A stretch of 64,000 nt of DNA from Malania oleifera (lineage: Eukaryota > Streptophyta > Magnoliopsida > Santalales > Ximeniaceae). The position numbers and the translations under genes were made by a program. The first letter of the stretch is position 1. The number at the start of each line of letters is the position of its first letter. Positions 55,117-64,000 of the stretch are shown piece after piece. The notes under the pieces were generated by a model, which ran no database searches, was not told where the DNA came from, and was given only the letters and a program-made list of their open reading frames with translations. The DNA is taken from contig NC_080428.1 of the NCBI RefSeq assembly GCF_029873635.1, forward strand, positions 62,173,957 through 62,237,956. Reading direction: 5' to 3'.

Positions 55117-55149
55117 CACTTCCATGCATATTATTTTTTGGGCATTACA

Positions 55150-55531
55150 ATCCTTATGATAAATTTTTTTGACTCGGATTTTGTAAATATGGTTGCAATA
55201 TGAAACAAAATAGAGGATTGTATTCTTCTCTCCATTCTTTCTATTTTTCTTCTAAATTAACCATGCATGACAATAATCTTGTGTGTGTTATAAAAGATTG
55301 CAAGAAAATAAATAGAGAATTAAATAAAATGAGACAAAATTTTACTTGGTTCGGCTATACCTACTCCACGAGCGGATGAGATAAAAAACTTTACTATTGA
55401 ACCAACCTTTCATAAGATATCTCTCTTCTCTTTATCTCTCCTCTTCTTTCTATATACCATACTTACTTCAAGCATGCAAGTGAGTATACAAGCATACAAT
55501 GTGTATACAAGTATGCATGCAAAGATGTGTT
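55150..55531. other. Intergenic DNA, small LTR-like phrase
   Basis: ttacttggttcggctatacc and ctactccacgagcgg (about 55345-55379) look like a short leftover of another retroelement. No further structure. Confidence 0.35.
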
Positions 55532-57240
55532 TGTTAGCTTTGGTGGTTTCATAATCATATTTAATGTGTTTTGATGATATTAACCTATTTTTTGGTTCCT
55601 AGTGTATCCTATTTTTGCAGATCATGTTTAGTATAGGTACAAGGGACGAATACATGAAAAACTTGATTAAAGGAAAAGATCGGATCGAGTAGACGTTCGA
55701 ATAGGAAAGATCAAAAGGACACTCACACAAAAGAACTCAAGCACATCCAACGAAGCTAATGTAGAATCATATGTATCATATGCAATGAGAAGTGTTTGAG
55801 GTAGTATTCATTGTAACTCTTACAGTTTTGTTTCATGCATAACTTTTTAGCAAGAGTTGTGCATTTTGCACATGCATACTAGGACACAAGAGTATATAGG
55901 ATTTCACTAAGTCACAAACTCAACATTCATAGTTTTCAAAGATAAATCAAAGAGTTTGAAAAAAGAATCCTATACTCAAAATATGTTTTAAAAAGAGACA
56001 AGTTTTTAACATCCTAGTATTATAAACATTTGCATGCTTAGTCTCGGTTTTGACAAAACAAGTTTATGTCCTAAAGACTTAAGAAAAACAAGTATTTCTA
56101 TATATAGGACATACTAGCATATAAGATATCAAAATGAGCTTTCAAATATGTTTTCATAAATAATAAATCTTATATTCAAAGGAAAACTCATAAGGACAAG
56201 TTTTAAATCATTTTAGTGTTATAATCTTTTACAAACTTAGTAATGGTTGGGTTTAAAACCTCAGTCATGCACCGATCAAATTTCCTGAATACCTTTCAGT
56301 ATTTGGGGCATAACTTTTGCTAGAAAAGTCCAAAAATAACGATCTTGATATTTATGAAAAGTTAAGAAAAAATCCCACAACTTTTGTATTGATGACTTTT
56401 TTTTATTTGAGATAATTGTCAACAATTTGGGGTAATTCATTGACAATTTCAGGCAAAATGTTAATAGGACGAATGAGGGCAATTAGTGAACAAATGGGGG
56501 CCATTAGTCGACGATTAGGGTCAAATAGTGGACGATTGGCATCGGGATTCAGTCCCCAATGGCTATAAACGGTTAGTTTTCAATTTAAACATATAATATA
56601 TCACCTTAATGACTATAAAACGGCTAGTAGAGTCCATAGACTTGATTAAACATGATTTTGGTGGTTTTACAAGTTCTTAGTAGAAAAATCTTTGAATACA
56701 AAGTTTAGGCACTTCGCATCTTTGTTTATCATCACAAATGCTCATTCTCTCTTGCTCACTTATCTTATTTGATTCCTTCCTTGAGAGAATAGTGTGAGGT
56801 TGAATTGTATTTAATATCAGCTCATTTGTAGAACATCCCTTTGTATACCCAACTTCTTGTAAAAGTTCTTTGTGAACCGTTTGGTAAAGGTTCTTTGTGA
56901 ACTGAATTTGCAAGGCTTTTTGGTGAACCTTGTGACTCTTGGTAAGCGGTAGGAATTTGTTCTCGAGTTGTAAGGCTTCTTCACTGGCGAAGGAGTTTCT
57001 TAGTGGATTGTGAAATCTTTAAGTTGGTCTCAAGGTGTGGACGTAGGCTTGGTGTCAAACCATGTTAAAAACACTGGTGTTAAGCTTCTCAACCCTACTC
57101 TTTATTTTTGATCTTATGTATGATTTACATTTAATATATTGTTAATTAATTGCTTGAATCTTACCAAAATTTTTATTTTGTAGAGAAAATTAAAATACGC
57201 GAAAAGAGTCCATTCACCCTCCCTTTGACTCAATATACTC
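55532..57240 (+). mobile_element. Ty1/copia LTR of SIRE-like type, fossil
   Basis: Seen: begins TGTTAGCTTTGGTGG and continues ttttgatgatattaacc. It contains repeated cattagtcgacgattag and tagtggacgattgg phrases (about 56500-56540) and closes with ccattcaccctccctttgac. Next to the end is gtggtattcgagca (about 57251-57264), close to the copia primer-binding site. These are hallmarks of SIRE/Maximus LTRs. Inferred: a lone 5' LTR with its leader; no pol follows. The end is approximate. Confidence 0.6.
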
Positions 57241-57251
57241 TCGGGCCGATG

Positions 57252-57262
57252 AGTGGTATTCG
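57252..57262 (+). other. Primer-binding-site-like motif
   Basis: tggtattcgag, a near match to the first bases of the usual tggtatcagagc, placed directly after the SIRE-like LTR. Confidence 0.45.
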
Positions 57263-57264
57263 AG

Positions 57265-57720
57265 CATATTGCACTTTCAGTGTCTTCCAAATGTGAGGGG
57301 TAGGGTGCCCTTTTATAGGACAATATGGATACCGAGATATTTATTAGGGTGAAAAAATCGAAATGATAAAAGATGATGGTGGAAGATGGGGTGGCATACA
57401 CATTTTTCATAATAATGTGCTATTTGTTACAAAACCACATTAAACACTTCAAAGGGAAGGAAAAAGCCAAAAAAGAAAAAGAAAAGAAAGGGAAATGGGC
57501 GAATGCCATCCTGGCGGTTTAAGATTGAGGCATATGATTGGACCAGTTGACCGGTCCATGTAGACGGTTCAATGATCACACCGTCACGTCCGACGCGGCA
57601 CTGACCCGACCAGACCCGACCCGACCCGACAACATCAATACTACGCATAGAAGTCTCCGACAAAAGTGAGTGTGCTGACTCGGATCACCGTCAACTTCAC
57701 ATCTGCATCCTCTTAAAGAT
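57265..57720. other. Intergenic DNA before the DUF3700 gene
   Basis: A short GACCC repeat (gacccgaccagacccgaccc, about 57604-57623) lies in a locally GC-rich patch. No gene-like frame. Confidence 0.5.
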
Positions 57721-57818
57721 AAGCCCTTGACCGTTTCCTCCTACCACCCCAAACCCCAACACCCTACCCTGTCACCCACCACACCTCCAAACCCTACGCT
57801 CGCCCTCTCATCACCCAC

Positions 57819-57826
57819 CACGTGGC
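57819..57826. promoter_or_regulatory. G-box / ABRE-like motif CACGTGGC
   Basis: CACGTGGC about 390 bp upstream of the DUF3700 start codon. This core is bound by bZIP factors in abscisic-acid and stress responses. It fits the stress-linked expression known for this family, but a single site is weak evidence. Confidence 0.5.
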
Positions 57827-57987
57827 AACTCAGGTCATCATCAGCACGGGCTGCCGTCCGATTAACCATTGAGCTCTTTCCCCATTTGCGCCCACGGTAC
57901 ACCCCACCACATCTCACGCTTCCCAACCCAAAAGCGAAAGGTCTGTTCATTATCTCAATGGCGCAGATCAGGGCTTTTGGATAGCAT

Positions 57988-57991
57988 TGCC

Positions 57992-58047
<56 letters not shown>

Positions 58048-58066
58048 ATATATATATATATCCCAT
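57988..58066. repeat. CT and TA microsatellites in the 5' region
   Basis: (CT)n of about 54 bp followed by a short TA run. It probably lies in or just before the 5' UTR, where CT tracts are common in plants. A GAA run (about 58184-58203) precedes the start codon. Confidence 0.85.
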
Positions 58067-58209
58067 TTGTGAAGCATAATTCTCCATCTAGCTATTTGTG
58101 TTAATTTGGTTGTTGTGGGATTTATTGGATTTCTCTGAGATTGAAACTTGTGGTGTTTTGTTGAGAGAAGGGACCATAGAAAGAAGAAGAAGAAGAAGAA
58201 GAGGAAAAA

Positions 58210-58421
58210 ATGTTGGCGATATTCAAGAAAGGATTGGCAGATGCGCCTCAGGAGCTGAACAGCTCTGCTTCATTTAAGGCCTCTTTGAAGCCTAAGCTTC
58301 CCCAAGAAACTCTCAATGATTTTCTCTCTTCCCATTCCAACAATGCTTTCTCTGTTTGCTTTGGAGATGAGGCCTCACTGGCCTTTGTGCCCCCCCAAAG
58401 ATCCATTTCCATTCATAAAAG

Positions 58422-58467
<46 letters not shown>

Positions 58468-59480
58468 ACAATTGGGTTTGTCCGTAAAGTGATAATGTGT
58501 TGTGGGCTTGATTAATTGGTTTGTTGGTAATAATGCAGGTTGTTCTGTGGAATGGGTGACATATATTGCATCTTTGAGGGGGAGCTGAACAACCTGTGCG
58601 CCCTCCTCAGGCAGTATGGCCTCTCAAAGAACGCCAATGAGGCCATGTTCGTCGTCGAAGCGTACCGGACCCTGCGGGATCGGGGTCCCTGCCCTGCCCA
58701 CCAGGTCCTCAAGGATCTAGAAGGCAGCTTTGGGTTTGTTGTGTATGATGCAAAAGATGGAACTGTTTTTGCAGCACTGGCAAGTTCACACGCTCCCTCA
58801 AAACTTTCCCTATTTCTTATTTTGCAATTGTGATATTTGCCCAAAAACGAAAACGAAATTTTTTTTTATGTGATTGATAGCGTATACATACTATGAACAC
58901 AAATGCCCAAAATCATTCAGAAATGATAAAACAACCCATGAATTGAATCATTAATTCAACATTACTTTTCAATCATGGGTTATCAATTATGAGTGTGCTG
59001 TTCTTTTGCTTATAATTGACTGTATGTGTGCATGGATGTTGGGCAGGGTGCTGATGAAAGGGTGAAGCTCTTCTGGGGTTTGGCAGCAGATGGGTCTCTG
59101 GTGATTTCTGATAATCTGCAACTCATTAAAGCAAGTTGTGCAAAATCATATGCACCCTTCCCCGCAGGCAAATGATTTATTATCATTATTATTTTTGATA
59201 AATAATGAAATTTCAGTAGCGTAATGATTCGCATATATAGGATAGAATCTCATCTCACACAATTTTTGGGTGAATGAAATTGGCAGGGTGCATGTTTCAC
59301 AGTGAAGGAGGGTTAGTGAGCTTTGAGCATCCAATGAACAAGATGAAGCCAATGCCCAGGATAGACAGTGAGGGAGTCATGTGTGGGGCCAACTTCAAAG
59401 TAGATTCCTATTCGAAGACAAGTGGCATGCCACGTGTCGGAAGCGAAGCCAATTGGGCTGTTTGGGGCCCTCATGCCTAA
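58210..59480 (+). CDS. Aluminium-induced-type protein with YGL and LRDR motifs (DUF3700)
   Basis: Family known from aluminium-, wound- and auxin-responsive plant proteins (TSJT1/AILP1 type) with a glutamine-amidotransferase class II fold. The exact reaction is not settled. Exons: 58210-58421, 58539-58779, 59047-59167, 59287-59480, giving 255 residues (usual length about 250). It starts MLAIFKKGLA, the family's standard N-terminus. The YGL motif is at 97-99 (RQYGLSK) and the LRDR motif at 116-119. EGSFGFVVYD, LFWGLAADGS, FPAG and FHSEGGLVSFEHP are also typical. Intron 1 is GT-AG. Introns 2 and 3 use GC donors (GCAAGT at 58780, GCAAAT at 59168); no GT nearby keeps the frame. The CDS is more GC-rich than its flanks. 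No signal peptide is seen, so cytosolic or nuclear location is likely. Confidence 0.95.
58422..58538 (+). other. DUF3700 gene intron 1 with a CT run
   Basis: GT at 58422 and AG at 58537-58538. A CT microsatellite of about 38 bp starts directly at the donor (about 58424-58462). Confidence 0.85.
58780..58785 (+). other. GC donor site (GCAAGT), intron 2
   Basis: Codon CTG ends at 58779 and GGT opens the next exon at 59047. The only nearby GT (58784) would shift the frame into a stop. GCAAGT is the canonical form of the minor GC-AG class. Confidence 0.85.
59168..59173 (+). other. GC donor site (GCAAAT), intron 3
   Basis: The exon ends CCCGCAG at 59167 and the next begins GGTGCATG at 59287, giving PFPAGCMF as in the family. 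No GT donor is available at this point, so a second GC-AG intron is the simplest reading. Confidence 0.8.
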
Positions 59481-60850
59481 ACGGAGATTTAACATCCAAA
59501 CTGAAAATAATCCTTGTTGACCCTGATTAATATGTTCTAGTTCCTGCTCTCTGTTTAACTTTACCTTCTGTTTTGTTTGTACCTGTAAATTTAATTGTCA
59601 TCCTCCAGTGTCCAAATGGAAGTTGAAAAGCAATGGGCTATTGTTATATGTGTTTCCGTTTGATTCTTGCCTTCTGAATTCATGATGAACGTTCTTTCAT
59701 TGTGCTACTTTTTTTTTTTCACTTCCTTTTACTTGTTATTTTTTTTTTCAATAATAAAGTATGCTCGAGGACATGAACTTTAGGTCTCAATTCTCGCGCC
59801 TTGCTTCAAAATAAAAAGGGCCAAAAACAAAATATCGCTTTAGATGTGAAGTCACTCGGTCCACATTTCTTCCTACATTGTCCCTTTGCATTCAGCATGT
59901 GAAAATAATTTGTCTAAAGTTTGAGTTTGTCCTTTCAATGACCTTCAAATATTTTAATGGAAGTGCATATCTTTGTTTGAACATTTCAATCCCTCTAAAG
60001 ATACATTTTTTTTTTTTTTCTAAAATCCAACTCTGAAAAATATACAAACTAAGAAGTCCACGTGTGGATGGGCATTGCCATTACTAAGATCTAGATTTGC
60101 AATATGTGCTATTTTGAGGAATACCGTTGTATGTTTCAGCACTAGTATTCTGTGGGCTAGGTGCTTACCCAAGCAAAAAATTAGTAATAGCTAAAATACT
60201 ACATGTGTGTTAGTAGAGACGCTAGTTTGATGTAACCCATTTGATATCAATCAACAAATTGACTCCAAATTGTTCACAAAAATTCAAGTCTTCTTTTTCA
60301 TTTCTGATTACTTGATTATTTCCTCAAGCATAAATTCTACTTTTTATAGGTCCAAAAATTCTTTCACAAAAGAATCCATCTTTTTCTGGTTTATTGGTTT
60401 TGTAATGGAAAGTATATGATTTTCTTACCTCTCTAATCATCTCTCCATTAGGAAAGGATTTTATTGGCCCAAGCACTTGTTGAGGAGAAACTAATCCAAT
60501 TCGGAGTTGTTGATTTACACCGACTCATCATAGAAGATTCTAATTCATTTTGATTAAACTTTCTTTCCATTAATCTTGAAGTTTTTCTCAAATACAAGAA
60601 AATGCTTTAGTTCCAAGCAATGGGAATTTGCTGCGTAAATAAAGCAATAATGCATTTCAGTGGAGCAATTACTTGTGATTAATCATTGTTCATTAACCAT
60701 AAATAAATGTGGAATTGAAAGCATGGGGACAAGAATGGGACAGGTTTCATCTTCGTCCATTTGCTGAAAACATATGGGACCAAAAAAAACTATTGAACAG
60801 TTTGATTACACTGAGTGAGTAGACATGGACCAAAGATTTGCATTTGCTTC
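59481..60850. other. 3' UTR of the DUF3700 gene and intergenic DNA
   Basis: An aataaa-type signal lies at about 59752-59757, perhaps too far for the main polyadenylation site. No gene-like frame or element was recognised to about 60850; this is the convergent gap between the plus-strand gene and the minus-strand gene to its right. Confidence 0.5.
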
Positions 60851-61058
60851 TCGCAGACCCAAATGCCGATGAAATGGAGGGTACAGCCCTCCATTGCTGC
60901 TATGCCCTCTCAGGTATCATAGCCTTCCCTTGGCTTGAGCCGTTTGTATACATACCAATACACAGGTCCTATGGCGTATGGAAACCCACTGCTTCTCAAA
61001 GGAAGGATTAAATCGCCAGCTCAAAAACATTAAGTGAACAGCTCTGCTGCAACACGAA
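60850..61058 (-). other. Likely 3' UTR of the TRAPPC13-like gene
   Basis: Directly downstream of the TGA on the minus strand. It is less AT-rich than the surroundings; a 60-codon frame at 61099-60917 overlaps the last exon out of frame and is not supported. Confidence 0.5.
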
Positions 61059-61163
61059 TCAGTCTGATTCCACAAATATCTGCAGGATGCCCAATGCATT
61101 AATCAGAAAATAAAGTGACCACCACATTAGCAGGAGGAAAACCATAAACGAATAAAAGCTGGT

Positions 61164-61218
<55 letters not shown>

Positions 61219-61266
61219 TGACCACCACATTAGCAGGAGGAAAACCACAAACGAATAAAAGATGGT

Positions 61267-61301
<35 letters not shown>

Positions 61302-62855
61302 AGTTATTTCCTTTGCACAACCAGCTCTTTTGCATCCGTTTGGTGTATTATCTTTCAGTGCAAGAATCACGAGAATTTCACCAGGAAAAAGAAGGATAGG
61401 ACAATATAACTGGGGCGTAAAATAGAACATCCTCAAATCTGCATTATTTGGAGCAATTAAATCAAGGGTTTCATTTTCAAAACTGATTAGTTAGACCAGT
61501 CTTGCCAGGAGGATATTCTAGAACATTTAGATACGCTATGGACTGCTAATTGGCTTACAATGCTAACTCATATAGATAACCAACCTCCAAATCAGGCAAA
61601 GGGTCATAAGATTTCCTCTCTCTTGTGTCAAACAATGTTATGCCAGTGATTTTCTGAACCCCAGGTTTTATCGCTATCAGATTCTGCATAATCAAAGTTA
61701 CAAATGTTACAACAAGAAGTGGAACTTAATTTTACATAAGTCTAGATTATCCCGGGTGATTGTTCTGTCGACAGACTTCATGGTAGGGGCAAGCAAGAGC
61801 TGTTTAAGAATGGAAAAGAATATTTCATGGTTTTCCAGTAGCACAAAAAGGGTCACAGAATTCAAGCAACCATAAAGATTACCACCACCCAAACAAAAAT
61901 ATTCAATTGAAACGGGGGCTTAAAAACTCAACTCTGTCAACAGGATATTAATATTCAATACAATTCCAACAAATCATTTTTTACAAGCATACATCCAGCC
62001 TGAGACTAGCCTGAAGACATTTTCTAGAGGGTGAATGTTTATTCATACCAGGCGGAAATCTGTGGAGCCAAAAGCCTCAACCTGTGGCAAAGCCTGTACA
62101 TGGGCAAAGCAATAAGTAACATAATTCGCAGTTCTTATAATAATTGCAATTGCATGATTTCCAGTGACTAGATGTCATTACGTCATAATGATCACATGTA
62201 ATTTATCCAGTTCATGCCTGAAATTCACAGAGTTCACATACAACCTTGAGTTCAAGCTCAGATCCAGCCTAAAGTAAATGGAAAAATGTTCTAGCAAATA
62301 TATAACTACATGCATTGCTAGAGCCCAGAAGCATATAAAAATGGATCTATCAAAACATAAACAAATGGCAATATGAAAATCACATGCCCAATAAAAACCA
62401 CAATACAAGTCTGCGTTTTCATGAAACATAACACTAGTAATTAGGATTGAGTTGGCTAATACATACAACAATTGAAAGGCAACTAAATCTCTTACCAAAG
62501 TCTGGAGACCGTTAATCATTACAACTTTTTCTGCATGTAGATCTCCCTGTGATAAATGAACTTCAAAGGGGCCCATCTTCCTCTCCATATGGTTTGTGAG
62601 ATTCAAATGTACCTACGGAAGCACACACTGTCTCAGTCTGCAACTTATCTACAGTCTTCATATCAGTGCCACAGAAGCACAGGATTCATTGCATGTATTT
62701 GAGCAGAAATTCCAGTTAGAATGGGTTTCTTGGCCATTAAACTGAATGCATGGATTCTGTTTGGGCACATATTCAGGAGAACACTTACCCTTGTCACTAC
62801 AATTTTACAAGTTAAAATTACACCATCCACCTTCAGTTTGGGCAGCTTAACTTTT
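61059..62855 (-). CDS. TRAPPC13-like protein (DUF974), C-terminal exons, partial
   Basis: Exons on the minus strand: 62855-62789, 62612-62496, 62093-62049, 61683-61585 and 61079-61059 (stop TGA at 61061-61059). All are GT-AG, and the last four join in phase 0. The protein tail runs from KVKLPKLKVDG through NLTNHMERKMGPFEVHLSQ, MINGLQTL, ALPQVEAFGSTDFRL, IKPGVQKITGITLFDTRERK and YDPLPDLE to IFVESD. Its order (lTN…GPFEV…NGL…pqveafgs…Fxl…ApGvQkItGi…DtrxxxxYd) parallels the end of human TRAPPC13, a TRAPP vesicle-tethering complex subunit of the Golgi. The match is recalled, not searched. Exons upstream lie past 62934, beyond a Ty3/gypsy insertion and the window edge. Convergent with the DUF3700 gene. 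Confidence 0.68.
61113..61301. repeat. Duplicated block with TA runs in the last intron
   Basis: aagtgaccaccacattagca begins two near-identical blocks (61113 and 61216), each ending ggttctcatatatat and a TA run (about 45 and 30 bp). The unit is 103 bp. YI-repeat open frames on both strands are artefacts of the TA runs. Confidence 0.9.
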
Positions 62856-62933
62856 CTAACTAATAATAGTATAGAAATATTGAGAAAATATACAGATTTC
62901 ACACTCAAGATTACAAGAATTATTTGAAAGTAA

Positions 62934-63445
62934 TGTCTTTGGTCAGGTCAAGTGCTTTATTATCAGAGACCCTTCTCTTAAAATAGTCAAGGTTAAAGAA
63001 GAAGAAAATGTATTCCAAGGCGGTACTTGCAACCCCTAGACCAAGCTCCTTCAACTTCAACCTTCCTCAAGAAAACTGCACGCGCATATCACTCTTCTTT
63101 GGATAAAGTTTTATAAAAAATTTATGAAAATTGGAAAAATAAAAGGAGAAAGAAGTAAAAGGGCTGATGAATTTGGGGTAGTTGGCCTCCAAATTAGCTA
63201 AAGGCTTTGATGGGTACTATTGCTTGCCTGGAAATCCCCATAGGGATTGCATATCTATAGAAGTTCTTAGCACTTAGTAAACAAATGAAACAAAAAATAT
63301 TAAATAAATAGTCTTAATAGACTCGTAAAATTGCTCCCCATTTAATTTTATTAATAGAATCATATAACTACTCCTAATTTAAAAAGAATAATAAATAAAA
63401 AGTTGATTACTAAAATAGGTCCAAATTCAATTTGAAATCCTAACA
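62934..63445 (-). repeat. 3' LTR of the Ty3/gypsy element
   Basis: Reads TGTTAGGATTTC at 63445 and ends ACCAAAGACA at 62934 (TG…CA), about 512 bp. It is preceded by a polypurine-like run. The left flank is agtaa; the matching duplication would be outside the window. Confidence 0.6.
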
Positions 63446-64000
63446 GTCCCAACCCTTCAAAACAGCCTTGTCGTCAAGGCTGTGCAGAAACAAACTCCAG
63501 AAAATATCTCCTCCAAGATTGGAAAATTACCCAAGTTGCTTATTCAGCTGGCAGATGATAACTGCAACTCGAATTTCCCCAAAATGGTGTTGTGCAGTGA
63601 CACCCTCCCCTAACTTTTCTTGAGGCAAGAGACATGAAAAGCATGACACACTGTAGAACTTGTTGGCGGGTCAAGAAGAAAAGCAATAGGACCTATGTGC
63701 TCCAAGATTTGATTTGTCCTATAGAAACAAGGAGAAATCTTCAATAAAGATCAAGTAGTGACAGACATTGCTTACAGGGCTATAACCAAATCCTACTGAG
63801 AGCTGACCCTCAATGTGATTCTTGTCAGCTCACTTTTCCATTCAAGCTTGAGCTGTAGCAAGATTCTGCTTAAGTGATAGCAACTTGTCCCTATCAACAA
63901 ACTCCTTGTTAATTCGAAAAATTTTGGAAGACCTTGCAGCATATCTAGCAAGACCAATCGAAGGACAACCATTTTTCTTTTCATCAGCAGAGAATAAATA
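62934..64000 (-). mobile_element. Ty3/gypsy retrotransposon 3' part, broken, runs off the edge
   Basis: On the minus strand, 63960-63800 encodes a phrase with the DRDKLLSLKQNLATAQA pattern and 63740-63590 a phrase with ILEHIGPIAFLLDPP and HAFHVSCLKK. Both are the C-terminal end of Ty3/gypsy integrase. A polypurine-like gggttgggac then leads to an LTR (63445 to 62934). The coding part is broken in a few places. It lies in an intron of the TRAPPC13-like gene in the same orientation. The rest is outside the window. Confidence 0.8.

Larger units (their letters stand above)
52792..55149 (-). mobile_element. Solo LTR, Ty3/gypsy type, minus orientation
   Basis: Seen: the minus strand begins TGTAATGCCC at 55149 and ends GTCGTCACA at 52792. 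Near its 3' end it has the complement of gagtgagacacctctcagta (about 53152-53171), the counterpart of the gacgacgctcagtaagt motif of the solo LTR at 5035-7620. Its leader has a TA-rich box (about 55015-55030) followed by a GA/CT-rich stretch (about 54885-54950). Inferred: a related long LTR, solo, about 2.36 kb. Flanking five-base duplications do not match by eye. Three separate tandem repeats lie inside. Confidence 0.65.

Noticed and set aside
58784-58785. GT at 58784 as donor of DUF3700 intron 2
   Set aside because: Joining it to 59047 shifts the frame into a stop within a few codons; the GC donor restores the family sequence.
1-64000. tRNA, rRNA or other structured RNA genes
   Set aside because: Scanning by eye for tRNA A/B boxes and rRNA cores found only the tRNA-derived SINE piece; a covariance search would be needed to exclude small RNAs.

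Overview
The window is nuclear DNA of a flowering plant, probably a woody eudicot, though the species cannot be named. The evidence is spliced genes with plant-type proteins, AT-rich introns, many CT/TA microsatellites, Ty1/copia and Ty3/gypsy LTR remnants, RTE and L1 LINE pieces, MITEs, and a fragment of an Au SINE, a family known from angiosperms. Most of the open reading frames lie inside repeats or non-coding sequence. I support three host genes.

Layout: 1-8.4 kb is a nest of old LTR sequence: an outer LTR-like stretch, a non-coding LTR-bounded element inside it, and a solo LTR with a clean 5-bp target duplication (TAGCA). From 8.4 to 12.5 kb there is intergenic DNA with a MITE, a copia LTR, a long fold-back hairpin and a very AT-rich block. 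From 12,642 to 48,295 (+) lies the gene for the large subunit of U2AF (U2AF65), rebuilt here as 18 exons giving 548 residues with an unbroken frame. Three introns are huge (about 9.2, 6.6 and 9.5 kb) and hold a broken copia element, two RTE LINE copies, L1 LINE pieces, an Au SINE fragment and several terminal-inverted-repeat elements.

From 48.3 to 57.7 kb is an intergenic run of LTR remnants: a Tat/Ogre-like tract, a 2.36 kb solo LTR full of tandem repeats, and a SIRE-like copia LTR with a primer-binding-like site. From 58,210 to 59,480 (+) is a four-exon gene for an aluminium-induced-type protein with YGL and LRDR motifs (DUF3700). Two of its three introns need GC-AG splicing to keep frame. 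From 62,855 back to 61,059 (-) are the last five exons of a gene whose protein tail resembles TRAPPC13 (DUF974). Its upstream exons lie beyond a Ty3/gypsy element that has entered an intron and runs off the right edge.

The genes do not form one pathway: one acts in pre-mRNA splicing, one is a stress-linked amidotransferase-fold protein, and one is probably a vesicle-tethering subunit. I found no new multi-gene system. The most interesting points are the transposon-swollen yet intact U2AF65 gene, the paired GC-AG introns, the nested LTRs, the hairpin at 10.8-11.1 kb, and a TIR element family with copies in two U2AF65 introns. Exon edges were read by eye from splice signals and protein continuity; no alignment or transcript data were available.
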